64,000 bases of DNA from Anthoceros angustus (Eukaryota; Streptophyta; Anthocerotopsida; Anthocerotales; Anthocerotaceae). The notes under the pieces were generated by a model. The model was not told the DNA's origin, did no database searches, and saw only the letters and a list, made by a program, of their open reading frames with translations. The stretch covers positions 1,240,001 through 1,304,000 of the forward strand of contig MU008169.1 in the NCBI GenBank assembly GCA_010909165.1, read 5' to 3'. Positions 34,385 to 49,000 of this stretch are shown one piece after another. Both the position numbers and the translations under genes were made by a program. The stretch's first letter is position 1. Every line of letters begins with the position of its first letter.

Positions 34385-36063
34385 CTAAATGGTGGCAGAC
34401 GGAGATGTCAGCAACTCAAGGGATCTCCTCAGGTAAGACAGAGCTGTGGGAACATCATCAAATGCCAGGGCACTCACAGCATACCTTGAGGCCTTGTGAG
34501 CCTCTGCAACCTTTTCTGGTGGTGGCTGATAGGTGCCATCAGAATTTCCTTGCATTGCCGAGTAGGGGACTTCATCAAAGGGAGGTGCAGATGCAGCCCG
34601 CTCATGGTGTGGACGTTCGTAGTATCCACCACTGTAAGGCTGCGGGGGAGCAGATCCGAAGATGGGAGCATTGGGTGGGTGGAGATCATTTCTAGGGTGG
34701 AGATCCTGTCTAGGAGTGTAGGGGGGGGGTAATGGATCCGGGCTAGGGTGGTAAGAAGGATCCTGGGGTGGTGAAACAGGGAAGGGCATGTGTGCCGGAG
34801 GTGGTTGAGGCTGATCAAACGAAGGATACGGCACATGGAGATGGCTAGGATTGTGACCTTGACCTCCCACGGCATCTGATGGATGACGATTCGGATACCA
34901 TTGTGATTCACTCCCTGCTGCTCCTGCATCATGAGCTGCTGCTGCAGCTGGGGCATAACCAGTGCCTGGACTTGCTGCAGGAGACGTTGCATAACCTTGA
35001 CCAGAAGCAGGATACCCTGAATCTGGGCTCTCTTGGTGCAAGTGCTGCTGGAAATCGTGGGAGGCTTGAGGGCTTAAATATCGGTCACCAGAGGAGAGCC
35101 CTTGTTGAGGACTCACTTGTTGAGGACTTTGAGATTGATCCAAGTCTCCCCCTGGAGGACCTGGTGTCGGTTTCCGCCCCTCACTTACTGCCTTCCTGAT
35201 ATCGGCAGCCTTCCAAACCGAGTACTTGGCCTTCTGTTCAATCTGCAGCTCTCAGGCATGCAATCATTCAGCTCGACTGCCAACAAACCAGTCACGAAAG
35301 CACACAACCAATGACCACAGACAGTCTTGACTGCCCTACACAAACCAGCCATGGCCCCGCCAAGAACTTACATCAGGCTGGAGGTCACCAAACTGATGAA
35401 GCACATCAAAGAAGATACTGGCTGCATAGAACGTCTTCGCTGTATTCCTGAACACAACTCCAACCATGTAACAGTCTGCCACAAACACCTCATATCCAGC
35501 AAGCCCAAGCTTTTATCAAGGTTCACAGATTCACCAGAAATCCACTCTACACGGCGGTACCTACAAGTCAGCACGACCAGCTCTGTCTTGCTTGTCCGCC
35601 TTGGAGAAAACGCTAAGGGCAAATCCCTCCATGTACAGGTTGTCCTCGGGGCTCACTTTCACCACCTTCTTGTCCTGCACAACCGCCCGAATTACACCCA
35701 TATCCAATTCCCCTTTTCCAGCACACAAAACACCCACAACTCCCCCCGACCAATATCTCCTACCTTCTCCAGCTGGTTCATCAGAGACTCCAGCAACTTA
35801 TTAGTTGCCTTGGTTCGTTCTTTCACTGGAATCTTCAGCCCAAGCTCCATGGCATACAGCCGACCTGCCCAACACCATCACACGCATGCAAAGCGCAGGG
35901 AAAGATGAGACGAACCCAACGAAGACAAATCCCGGGCCGCAGAGACTGGATTCAACTCACAGTAGTAGGCCACCAGGAGATCATGCTTGTGAAGCTCATC
36001 CGCCCGCTGAAGGAAAGGAAGAAGCTGCTTTGCTGGCTCTGGCTTGGCTGGAGATGCCGACAT
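34385..36063 (-). CDS. LIP5: LIP5/VTA1, activator of the ESCRT ATPase SKD1/Vps4
   Basis: Five exons on the minus strand: 36063-35961, 35864-35764, 35674-35565, 35447-35372, 35242-34385; 415 aa. The N-terminal Vta1 domain of two MIT-like three-helix bundles covers about 10-150 (KQLLPFLQRADELHKHDLL, YYCRLYAMELGLK, NLYMEGFALSVFSKADKQDR, TAKTFYAASIFFDVL, YSVWKAADIRKA). A Pro/Gln/Ser-rich linker follows (about 165-370). The C-terminal Vps4-binding helices are at about 378-410 (AEAHKASRYAVSALAFDDVP, LSYLRRSLELL). The protein stimulates SKD1/Vps4 in multivesicular body formation; Arabidopsis LIP5 also serves pathogen defence and stress tolerance. Length is close to the Arabidopsis protein. Divergent from the giant gene. 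Confidence 0.94.
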
Positions 36064-37066
36064 TTGCGCGCTGTGCTGGTCTCGTCAGATCAGATCAACA
36101 TCGAAGCAGCCAGTGCTGTGGTCCTGGCCCGTGACTTCTTCAGGACTCGTCTGGGGTTACATACACAGGTGTCGGGTGTTCATGTAATAACAGGAGGTAC
36201 TGTCCTGAGTTTACAAAAATGTACCTACGTATACTACGACAGCTTCTACATGTAACATGTCACCGGCGTTTTCTCTATAAGCGGGGTTTAATACTAAAGT
36301 CGTCATAAAGCCCCGTCAAGCGGCCGGTCTAGCGCTGCCTGACGCACTTCTCGAGATCACTGGGACGGGAGCGCTGCTGCTGCGGCGACCAGCGGACACG
36401 GCAATTTTGCCGGCATTTGTCCCGTGTGTTGAGATATGAAATCTGCTCGTCATGCCGGGGCCGGTGGATGGCGCGCCTCTTCGCCGCGCGAGGACCAGCG
36501 CCGACTTGTGTTCTGCAGGCTTGCGGATTGCGCAAAATTTTGGATCAGGAGCGTCCATTCTGTGCTCCACTTGTGCTCATCGCAGCATCCAAGCTGTGCA
36601 AGAAATGCGGGTCTTGAAAGCACAATTTGGTGCGCACGTTGAAGTACTGGAAGCTCGCAAGAGCAGTTCCGGTGCCTGCGCGCAGCCACAGGCTCGATCT
36701 TGGCCCGGTGCTGGCGCTACCATGCATGGACCCTGTCCCAGAGACAGGCCTGCTACCGCATTATGGCTATGACTGCCTCTCGATGTCTTGGACACAGTCG
36801 GGATCCGCAGGGATGATGACCTACGCAGTGGTGGATACGGGGGGCTAGATCCCCGAGCGCACTGCTGTGAGCAAGTCTTGTCATCGCAGGAGCTTCGAAT
36901 TCGATTCTTTTGAAATGGTGCCTTCCGTTCCTGATTTTTTTCTGCTGCTGACCGTGTGGTGTTGTTCTCCTTTGCGGGACGCGAAATTGAGTTTGCTAGA
37001 CTTTTGTGTGCTGTGCAGGAGCTCCGGAGAAGGGTACTTGCTGGCAGCACGAGTCTGAGCTATGTG
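36064..37066. other. Divergent upstream region, LIP5 / giant filamin-REJ gene
   Basis: About 1 kb between start codons. The right part may be a leader with an intron: an acceptor-like tgctgtgcag precedes 37020, and the frame is open from there into the signal-peptide exon. Upstream ORFs at 36316-36850 on both strands look like chance. Confidence 0.4.
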
Positions 37067-40000
37067 ATGTTGCTAGCGTTGGTCTTCTTGTCAGTGAGCA
37101 ATGGTTAGTAGTACTGTTGTCACCGCTTGCTGTGGCGGATTTTGTTTTGAGAGAGAGCGGTTTAGCTCAGATGTTGTGCGATGCATTTCATAGGCTCTCC
37201 TGTTGACGTGGATCTACGAGGTGAAGAACGCTTGGAGCACTCGCTTCAATTTGCCGATCCCTGGGCGTCGTACGCGGTTTACGTTCGGGACACAGGATCC
37301 GGAGCAAGTGTGACTATTTTTGCTGTAAACCTGACGGATGGCATGCCATTGTCCGGAGCGAAGCTGGTGGCTAGAGTGAGCCCGACGAATGTTACGTTTT
37401 CGGCACAGCCTAGTAGCTACACTCCCGGGGTTTATGTTATATCGGTGGATGTGAGCCTGTTTGGAGCTTACTCATTCAATATACTGAGCTGTGTCTCCGA
37501 TGATACTTGCAGTCCTATCAGTCGTGATGTGTATATGTTTAATGTCGGAGGAGCACTTGCTGCTTCCCACAGCTTTGCAAGTGGTTATTCTGATACATAC
37601 ACTGTAGGTGAGATAGCAAGCTTCAACATAACAGCTGAGGACTCACATGGGATTGTGGATACTGTAATCTATGATCCATGTCCATTTCAGGTCAACATCT
37701 CTTCGTATACGGATGGGGAGGATCCCCTTACCTATAAAATAATTCCACAAGGGCAAGGAATATATACTGTGCAGTTTGTGCCTATCAGAGTGCAATTGTA
37801 CTTCGTGTCCGTGACCATCTCTGGAACAGCAATATACGCAGGGGAGTTCTGGTTCAATACTACTATTGATGCTGCCACTGCTGTGAAGAAATTTGCTTTT
37901 GAAACTGATGCCTGGGACAATTCTAGCAGAGTGATTGTGGGGGAGCATCTCTATTCCCTAGTCAGTACAGATCCTGATTATGAAGTCATCAACAATTTTA
38001 CAATCCAAGTTGCCCCTTCGGGAGATTTACTCATGAATGCATCTGTCTTCACTTGCACAGATTTTCGGGTCACTGTGGGTTGTAGCTTTAGTATGAACAT
38101 CACAGTCCCAGGAAATTACTCTGTTTATGTCACTCTATTCGATGAGCCTTTGCCAAATTCACCTTTTACAGTGGAAGTTCTTCCTGGGATGGCTGTCGGT
38201 TTGAAATCAACACTTTCTGTGAAGTATGCTGGAATTACTGCCGGACAGTCGATAGCATATCAAGCATTCCTTGTAGACGAGTATGGAAATCCCGCTTCGA
38301 GCACCTTTAAAGGTGGCCCTGACTCACTTAATCTAATTGTGGGTCTCTACAGCTTATTGCCACCCATATTTGGAAATATTTCAGCCTTTCTTGACAACTT
38401 AGGCTATCCTGTACCTGGAAAGTACTTAGCCACGTTCAATGCAACTTTGGCGGGGAACTTTACAGTCTTTGCCTTCTTTGGTTCCTCTGTTCTTAACTCT
38501 CTTCGGGGTTCAGGGTTCACATTGGTTGTGAACCCCAGTGTGCCGTCTGCACATACTTCATTTTTGGACAACTTCAGTAACTTCACAGTGGGTAGCTCCA
38601 CACTGATGAAGGTCTACCTCAAAGATGCATACAATAATACTGTATCTAGGAACCTGCAGGTGGCAATCATTGTTTCTAAGGATCCGTCTAGTTTCACCTA
38701 TCCTGCTGTGTCCACAATTGGTGAACATTTTGAAGCTGTCGTCACCGGAATTTTCAAAGCTGACAACTACCAGGTAGTGAGGGCTTCTATCCCATTAATG
38801 TACTGTGGCCCATAATGCAGCTAAACGTTTCCAACCTATGATGTCATAAAGAACTGTTACATTGCTGAGCTCCGATCAGACCTTGGGCCTGAAAATGTTA
38901 GTAGTTGGTGTACGCACATGCTGGTCCCCAGTACATATGGCTGGCAATATGATTGCGAAGTCTGTTTGCAAAAATATTCTGTAAACAGTTCTGAATTTTG
39001 CAGGTGAATGTCTCTGTCAATGGATCCTCTCTCCTTGGCGGCTATCACCTACATGTGTTTGGAGGTCAAGCAGCCCCAAACAACTGCTCGTTTGTTGGCT
39101 TGCAAAACACTGAAGCTGGAATTAGCAGTTCTTTTGTGCTGCAACTGGCAGATGAATATGGCAATCCCCCTACAATAGATGCAGACATTCAGATTGAGAA
39201 CTACCTCAGGATCTTTTCCCCCCGGGGTGATGACTATGCAGACGTACGAGTGGCCCAATTTTCTGCTGGACTTTACAACGTAACGTATAGGGCCACAAAA
39301 GCACTGGTGTATGTGGTAAGCTTCTTTGTAGGCCATCAGCAACTAAGCAAAGAGATACTGGTTTCTCCGGGCCCTTTGGATGTGAAGCAGTGCTCCTTTT
39401 CAGGTCCTGGAACGATCGGAGGTTTTGTTAATAGAACTGTAAATATTACCATTTCTCCCAGGGATTCATATGGGAACAGACTGCATGTGAATGATGTCGA
39501 TAAGTTGATATTCCAAGTTTCAGGAACAGTGAGGCCTTTTGATGCGGGAATGCCTGAAGGGGGCCTTTGGATATCTCCTGTGTTTCTTGATCTAATTGGT
39601 GATGCATACATGTTTGGCTACAGTAGTCAGGTTTCTGGAAATGTTATTCTCACAGTAACCGCTGAGAACCATATTTATATCATTAAGAGTACTCAGAGAT
39701 CGGGGCGTCTAAGTGTACATAACACATATTTGTCAGGTATGGGTCTCAACGGCACTGCAACCAATAAATGGGCCATGTTCTACATACACGCATGTGATGC
39801 ATTTGGGAATCTGAAGAGTGATCCGGGAAGCATTGGAGAGCCTTTTCGGGCAGCAATATGTAGTGAAAATGGCGCGTGCAGCACTAGCAATATTTCTATT
39901 ACTGACCGCCACTACATGATGGGACAATATGTCATGAGCTATCAGGCACCTGTGAGTGGTAATTACACCATCTATATCTCTTGGCTTGGCACGGATATAA

Positions 40001-43000
40001 ATGGAAGTCCCTTGGTGGTGCCAGTTGTGGATGCATCTGTCAGCCGAATACTGGACCCCTTGCAGTTTGTTCTTTGTTCTGATCTCTCAACACCATATTT
40101 CTGCCCTGGACTGTTTGGTGCGTATGCCGGCCAAGAACAAAGTTTTACGCTTATGGCAGCAGACAACCAAGGCATTCCTCTGTTTTCTGGTGGAGCGCAT
40201 CTTTTACTTAGCATGTCACCTATCGCTGTTTCAAATAACACACTTGAGGACGTGGGGACTGGAGACTACGTGGTTCGCTATTGCATTTTCAAAGCTGGAA
40301 GTTATAATCTGACGGTCACCTATAACGGACTGGCTGTTGTTGACCGGCAGGTTCAAATTGCTCCAGGTGTCACATATGCGTCTAAGTGTACTCTGGTGGT
40401 ACCTTTTCCATTGTCATATCCAGTAGGATTGCTCTATGCTAGTGCTATCATCTCCCTGGACATGTATGCAAATCAGCAGGTATACGGGCCACAATATGCC
40501 TACTCTCTTGATCAGTTTGAAATTGTGGCCAACAAGAGTACTGGAGAGCAGGTACATGGCAATGTATCTGTTGCTGGAAACGGTTCAGTTGTTGTCTCCA
40601 TCATTTCCTATTTTGCTGGGACCTACAATGTTTCTGTGCTGTTGAATGGTGAACTTATCTCTGGGGCAAATCAGATTGTTCTCTTCCACCCAGGTGCTCC
40701 TATCATGAGCAACAGCCGCATTTCTTTCAACAATTGGACAGTAGCAGGTGACTTGGGCATTATATACATATTCCCCGTTGATGCGTTTGGCAATGAATTA
40801 ACTAGTGGTCTGAATTGTTCTGCAAGTGCTGCAAGTATTGGTGGTGGCTCATTTCCTCCACCATACTGTAACTCGTCTACTCACCCTGTGGAAGTGACTT
40901 ACAACTTGACCAAGACAGGGATCTACTACATCAGTTTTAACTTGTATGACTCAACTGGGGCTGGGTTTCGTTCTACAGCAAACATTACTGTCAAATCCGG
41001 ACAGCCAGCAGGACTAAACTGCAGGCCGGTTGATACTGTTTTTACAACGCAAACAGGAGCAACAAGCAATATGCTCATCGATTGCCAAGACTTGTGGGGA
41101 AATACCTGCACGGACGACTTTTCAGGGCTCTTCATGGTCTCATTGTGGATGAATGACTTTCCACCTGTCTATGCAAGTGTTTCGTTTGACGGTATCCATC
41201 TTGTTGCAACATATGCTCTTTACAAGTGTGGTAATTATACTAGTGAGGTTTGGTTTCAGGGTTTGAACATACCTGAGAGCTCCTGCATTGTCACTGCATC
41301 TCCAGCTCCTTCTTCAAGTACACTTTCATTTGCTCTTTATGGCCCAATTACCGCTGGTAAGCTCAACACGAGCTTGGAAGAAGCTAGAGTGTCTGCAGGA
41401 ACCATGGGACTTCTGAAGGTTGTCATTGTGGATATGTATGGTAATAGACAGGACATATCCGTTGCAGATACCATCAATGTCTCATTTGCACCTGTTCCTG
41501 GAGTTCCTCCTTACATCAGCACGGGTGCTTATGTGAAGCCAGTAAATATGAAGACTGATCGTAATTCAGATGGAACATGCAATGTAACATTTTCAGCAAA
41601 CATTGCGAACTTTCTCCATAAAGACTCCTTCTGGCCAATAAGGTATCTTCTGTCAGTGAGACTGCTAGGGGAAGACGGACTGTTACATGAAATTGCTGGG
41701 AGCCCTTTCAGATTCCTGGTCTCGCCAGGTTCGGTAAGTGTTGCAAAATCTATCCTTAAACAGACGGAGAGCTGGTCTGATGTCCACGGTTTGATGTGGA
41801 TGGTTACATTGATTCCAAAGGACATATTTGGCAATGCTGGCCCATTCGAGCCAACCTTGAGCATCACTGCACATCTTCAGGGCAATGATTATTTTCTGTC
41901 CAATGGATCCGCGGAAGGTTGGCTTGATTCTCCCAGTTATAATTATTTCCTTCAGATTGAGCAATTCTTCCAGGGCGCTGGTCTAACCATGAACTACTCC
42001 ACTCCCCCTTTAATAGTTGACAATTACAACGGTACTTTTTTCATCTACTTCAGTGTGCTAAAAAGCAGCTTCTACAATGTGTCCATTTTCATCAATGGTG
42101 CACTCGTGGGCGGTCCGTCGGTCACTATCACAAACTATCAAGTGATGCCGGGACCAGTGGACATGCGGCGGTTAAACCCAACAGGTTTGGGACTTGGGTA
42201 TAATGCAACAGTAGCTGGTCAGCTCAGTGCTATTCTGGTACAATTTGCTGACAAATTTGGCAACCCTGTAGACTTGGGCCAGGATGATGCAGCTCATCTA
42301 GTGGCCAATCTCACAGCGGACTTTCATGTCCATGTGTGGACTGGGGCGAGCTTCTTGGAGCTTCCAGATGAGGAGGTGGTCACTGGGAAAAATTTCTCGG
42401 TTGATGGAGAAGGGCTTGTATGGTTGTTCTACCAACCTCTGAGAAGTGGGCAGCTGATGCTAGATCTTGGTTACAGAGATTCCACCACGTCACTTGTGGA
42501 GAAGGTGTTTGGTAGTCCATTCTATGGGACCGTGGAACCAGGGACCATTCTTTCCAGCAATTGTGTAGCTTTCGGACCAGGCATGCGTTCTGCGTTGGCT
42601 TGCAACAACTATATGTGTCCTAATAGCTCCATTTTTCTTGAAGCTCGTGACAGCTACAACAACTTTGTGAGCTCTGATTTATCACCGAGTATATGTGAAA
42701 GCTTCACTGTAATCGCAGGCCCCAGCATGTCGTTTCGTAATGCAGTTCCTTTCAATGGGCGATGCCTGCTGACGTACACAGCTTCAAAAGTCTCGACTCA
42801 GATTATTGCAATTCAATATATGTGGAGCCCCATCCAGTCCAGTCCATTTCAGGTGGCTGTGCGTCCTACTGTTGGTGATCCAAGTCCCCGTAATTGTCTG
42901 GCTTCAGGAGATCTCGGAGGAATAATAACCGCAGGTGCAGCAGCTACTATCACAGTCAGGCTTGTTGATACAAATGGGGTGGAGATTTTTGAAAGCCCTT

Positions 43001-46000
43001 CTGGTACTGCAAATTATGTGAACCTGGTGATCGTCAACAGCACCATTGGAGTTGCGGCAGCTGATGTGATATCCAAGGACAACAACGATGGTACATTCAC
43101 GCTTAAGCTGGTAGCTTTCAGCTCTGGGTTGTATTCCTTCAACATTCTGGTGGGGCCAATGAAGATGCCCTTGGGAGGAAATGGCGATGGCTATGTACTG
43201 AGGGTTGTGTCTGGGCCAACAATTATTGCCAAAACAACTGCGTCTTTGGTAAGCAGCCATCCTTTGTACAGGACGGGCAAGGATGCTGTGGTGATTGAAG
43301 TGCAGCCACTGGACGGATTCGACAATTTTCAAGACAATGTCGTCAAACTTTCTGACTTCTTTGTGGCTCAAATCATTCAGCCAGATGGTATGTCCACCTT
43401 CGCTCCTCTGACACTGGATTCCACTGTCAGTGACAAAGAAGTTCCTTATCAGAAGTGGGTGCTCAGCTACATTCCGCTGCAATCACCGTTTGGAGGTAGT
43501 GTCTACAGTTTTGAGTTTTTCTGGAGTGATGGGTATCTGCTAGAGACCATCAACACGAAGATTTCTCTGCCCACATCTCCTGGTGAGCCGTTCTTAGATC
43601 ACACACAAGTAATTGGTCAGGGTGCAATAACTGCAGTCGCTGGATTGCAGGCTACATTTATTGTCCAGCTTTATGATGAGTATCAAAACCTTATTCGTTC
43701 AGAGTGGGATGTTCTGAATTCAAATGTGACAGTCGTCTTGAGCATAAGCAATGTTCCCATCCAGGTTAACTGCAGCTATCTGTACTCACCGACTGGTTTG
43801 ACTTGTAACTATACCGTGGCAGAAAGTGGCAACTACTCTCTTAAAGTGGCTTTTAACTCAACAGAGTATAAATCTTTTCCAAATGTTATAGTTGGCCCAG
43901 CACCGGTGTATCCCCCTTATTGTACTGCATCAGGTGATGGAGTTGGGGAAGGTGCTCCAATCTATGCGGGGGTACCAGTAAAGTTTGCAATACAACCATA
44001 TGACATGTTTGGCAACCGAATTTTCACAGGTGGAGATTCTTTTTCTGTGGTGCTGGACATGTACAATGACAGTGGCGACTCTTATCTGCAACCCCCGTCC
44101 GTGTATCCCAAGTGGACAGGAACTGAGTATGAAGTTTACTACACTCCGATGCTTGCTGGCTATGGAATTGTACATGTCAGGAGAGGGCTGGGAAGTATCC
44201 TCAACTCTCCTTTTCACATCCATGTGAACCCTGGGCCTGTAAGTGCAGAGCATTGTGTTGTACGACCTAGCTCGTTTAGCAGCTGTATGGCTGGAGACAT
44301 GCATAGCATCACACTGGTTTCGTTTGATAAGTATGGAAATATTCGACCCACAGTGACAGACTGGTTTGAGATTAGTAAACATGTAGAATATGCACCCAGT
44401 GAATCTGACATGGCAACAATGGGACCGCTTGGGAATGGGGTCTACCAATATGTTTATATGTGTCAGCATGCAGGCACTGTCTTGAATATGAACTGTACGA
44501 CTATCACTGTGCGCTTTGGTGAGTCAATTGTACTAAGCACCAAGCTTCGTGTGATACCTGGGCCTGCTGATATCTCAAAGTGCGCAGTCGTCTTGAAAGA
44601 ACGCATCCTTGTTGCTGGATCAGTTGGAAGTGTTGTTGTTGTGAGCAAAGATTCTTTTGACAATCAGCTTTGGGTTGGTGGCCTCGATTTTCTGGTCTTT
44701 GTGACTATCGATGATATAAATTCCACTGTCACACTTGTTGACAATGAAGACGGGACTTACTTGTTCATGTATGCAGCCAAGACGAGTGGCAACTACACAG
44801 TGCAGGCATCCTTTGGGGGACAAGTTTTTTTTCGTGACTATGTTCAAGTTTTCCCTGGGCCACCAGATTCATTCACTACTATTGTTACATTTGATTCTAG
44901 TGGATATGCATCAAATGAAGTGGGCAAGTTTCAGATTCAGATTTTTGACAAATTTTCGAATGCGATCATGGCAGATGTGTTGGATACCTCGCTGCTGTTA
45001 GTAACGCTAATGTCAAGCACCTTCCCATCATTTGCATGGTACCCTGAATCAAACATGTCGTTTACAGGGACTTCGTACGAAGTACGATTTTTATCTCAGC
45101 ATCCTGGTGTTATTCGCCTCTCATTGAACATCTCAAATGAAATGTTGTTGAACTTCAGTAGCTCAGCACCATATTCAGTTGTGGTAGGCCCTGGTCTTCC
45201 TTTTGTCCCTAATTTTGCCTTGTTTGGACCCGGGATTGATGCTGGCGGGATTGTGAATTGGCCAGCCACCTTCTACGTCCACATGAGGGATTCAGATGGA
45301 AATCTAATCACGAATCATCCGCATGGAAGTTGGAGCCTGAGCTTCAGCCCCATAAATGTTGTTCCTGTTCGCCCAGCCCCCTTTTTCTTGCTAGACGGAA
45401 CTGTTATGTTCACATACATTCCTGTGAGGCCAGCGGTTGATCTGGCAATCACAGTTCTTTATCGTGGGCAGAAAGTGGGATCCGTGAGGTATGTCAAAGT
45501 CAAGGCTCGACCTGGATTTTGGTCACTGAAGAATTGTGCAGCTTTGGACTCGTATGGAGTTCCAATTCACACTTCCAAAGCTGTCACAGCTGCAGTTGGC
45601 ATGAACTTGACAATCAATTTGCAGGTCAGAGATAAGGATGGTATGGATATACCTGCGCCTGACCCAACCCTTCTCACGTTTCAGGCAACAGTTTCAGGAG
45701 TTCCAATATCTGTGGCCCCCACCAGCAGTGGGCTTTATGGTTTTACAATCACAGATACCGTAAGCAAGAGATATGTTATTGAAGTCACTGATGGGGTGCA
45801 GTTTATTCAAAACAGTGGATTTGTTGTGAATCTGTTGCCTGGCCCATCACACCCCCTGAACACGCAGATTCTCACCTCTGATGGGCTACATGCATTTGAT
45901 CCCAGTACTGCTCTTGTGGCTGGTGAGGAGACAATACTTCTGTTACAAGCATGTGACGGCTATGGTAACAAACAAGTTTTCAATATCTTAAATTCTCCTG

Positions 46001-49000
46001 ACATCTTTTCAGCGGCTTTGCAATTGCTTCCCAGCAAGGCTCTCTTTAATTCCTACATTTCACTGTATGATATTGGTGTGGTGACGGAGCTCCATATCTA
46101 CCCTTACTTGTCAGGTGATTATTTGTTGAGTATCACCGTGAATGGAGCCTTTGTCCGGACCCTTTCTCTCCACGTTAAGGCTGGTGCTTTTGACTTTCCA
46201 TGTTTTGAAATCTTCCCATCAAAGTTGCCTATTTTTTACGCTGGTGTGGAAAGTGGATTTGAGCTTATTCCAAAGGACTCGTACTTGAATACATTTGACG
46301 GAGCAGCTGGTTGGGGCGACATCTGTGTTGAGCTGCAGCCAACTGATGGGAGCACCTCTATTCGAGCATCAATTTCACCCCAGGTGAATAGCACGGCCAT
46401 ACTAGTGTCTTTCACGCTTACTCTGGTGGGCTCATACTCCATTGTGGCATCAAATGCCACCTCGAAGATTACAGGAAACCTCCAGAAGTCAGATTGGGCA
46501 AGGTTGGAGACGATCACAGTATTGGCGGGTCCCATTGAACCGTCTTCGTTGGTGACTGCTTTACCGTTAGTTAGTAATACAGCTGGTAAGATGGTCATGC
46601 TGCACTACACGGCCTTTGACGGTTTTGGTAATGTGAATTACAGTAGTCCACAGATAATGACAAGCCCGCCATATTGGGTAGAGGTGACGTCTGCGTGTTC
46701 CTGGGACGCTGCTGGCCAGCAGTCATGTGGTCTTCATTCCTTCTCGACGTCTTTCCTGCCTACCATGCCGGGAACGGTAAACATGTCGCTGATGTGGGGA
46801 GAACTGGTGTTTCAAACCACTGTGGATATCTTACCAGCTTCGTCACCTCAACTTTTGTCAGCCAAGTTAGCAGATAGTTTAGCACACATAATTGTTTTGT
46901 TCGACAGTGACACGGATGGGGGTTCCCAAAATAGGACATTCAGTTCAACAGGATGCAGCAGATTGTTTAACAGTTCTCTGCTGCTAAAGCTAGGGACAAA
47001 TCCATCTTGCACATTCCAAGACCCAAGGACATTGCTGATTTTCGTGGGGCATAATGCCTCAATCTTGCCAGCAGATTCTGAGTCGCCTGATTTTATTGGA
47101 CTCTTGGATAACTCCGTCTCTGGTGCTGGGGCCAATTCCTTTCCTGTGACAGGTTCTGTGGTGCTCATGCCACCTGATGCACCTATAGCGCCCAAGGCAA
47201 GACTGGTGGCACCGACTTCAATAAGTCCTTGTGATACCCTTGTGTTGGATGCGTCAGATTCATCCGGCTCTGGTGGGCGACCCTTGATATTTAAGTACTC
47301 TGTAGAAGGAACAGGAGATCAAGACGTTCTTGTTGCTATTGCTCAATGGCTCAATGAGGTGCCGTCATCAAAGATGACTGCTGTTCTGAGTGCAAACATG
47401 CTACAAGCTGGCCAGAAATACACTTTTTTTGTGACAGTTATGAATTTTATCGGAGTGCACAGCAGGAGCTCAATCACAGTACGCACGATGCATGTGCCTG
47501 TTCCACTGCTAACCATTCCTGTGGCTGATGGCATCCTTTATGGTACTCGTGGCCAGCTTTTTGAAATTGAGGCAGTGGCTTCTCTTCCTTCCTTGGCAAT
47601 CCTAGCATCTAACGGTAGCTGTAGTCCAGCATTACCTTCAGCTCAGAAGCCTTCTCTTCTATATGAGTGGTCACAGTCTGGCGGACCCATCCTGGATTTC
47701 TCTTCAATCATATGGAAAGCACGAGTTCTAAGTGTTCGGGGTGAGTTGTTGGAAGCTGGGTATATGTACAACTTTACTGTGAGATGTTCGATGCAAGGGT
47801 TCCCGATGTCTTTTTCAGAGGCGGCTGTTGCTCTGGCAGCTGAATCTTCTTCTTTATCAGTCGCGATAATTGGTGGCAACCGCACGGTAGACTCGTCTCA
47901 AAACGCCACGCTGGAAGTAGATGCGCATGATGCAGATTATTCTGTTGATCTTAACGGCCAAAGTTTGCAGTTTAGATATGCTTGGACTTGTGATCCAGAC
48001 CTGGGCGTAAATGCGTCCCCTCTGTATGAGTCATCTACTTCGAATGGATTTGGTAGGAAAATTACAATTCCTGGTGGATACCTTGCGGATGGGACGTACA
48101 ATTTTTCTGTAAGCGTTGATAAAGAACCTTTAGTATCAGGTCGTATTGGAGTGACAGCGTGGGTTCTTGTGACTGCGGGATCACACCTGTCAACCGTCAC
48201 TGCGGTGATTGAGAATGCTGCTGTTGTTGCCCAGGGTATTGAATGTTCAAAGCAGCTGAAGGTGTCATGCTCAGATGGTCTGTATCACTATAAGTGGTCA
48301 ATCTGGTCTGCCGTGGATCAGAGGGACTTGGTGAGTTCTCAGTCTGTGTTTGCTGTGTCCCACCATCTGCTGATTCCAGCGAATACTCTTTTAGGAGGAG
48401 CCTCTTATATGATTTCCTGCAATGCATCTAATAAGTTTGGTCACCCGGGAAGTGCGAACATAACGATAGACACTCTTCGTGATCCTACCGGTGGCACTGT
48501 CATTTTAAGTGCAAATTCAGAATCTGACATTGCTGGCCAGACACTGTACAGCCTCATTGCTTATGATTGGACCCCAGGCCAAGGCATAGGAGCGCTCAAG
48601 TACGAGTTCAGATATTTTCTTGAAGGAGGAATGGAGACAGTCGTACAGCCCCTTTCACTCACTAACTTTGTGGAAAATGTCGCAGTGAAAGCAGGGAATG
48701 TGACATTTAGAGTTTACATTGCAAACCCCACAGCAGGTTGGATATCAGCAGGTGATGCTCCACAGGGAGCTTTGTATGAGCTTCCACCCATCACCGTCTC
48801 TGCTTATGGAGAGTCAACGTTTTCTTCCTTGGAGGATGAGAATGCTTTATATAACAGCTTCCAAACTCTTCAAGGGCAAGGGGAATACTTCCAGGCCCTC
48901 AATGTGATGGAAGTTTTTGGCTCATTGTACATATTCAAGGGTGCAGAATGCTTTGCTGATAGTTCCGTAGTTCCGTTGGTAAATGATATGCTGATGATGA

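Noticed and set aside
37006-37206. Alternative start for the giant gene via the 66-codon ORF here, or the ATG at 37181
   Set aside because: The ATG at 37181 gives no signal peptide. Splicing 37103 to 37194 yields a hydrophobic leader and leads directly into SPVDVDL in the correct frame.
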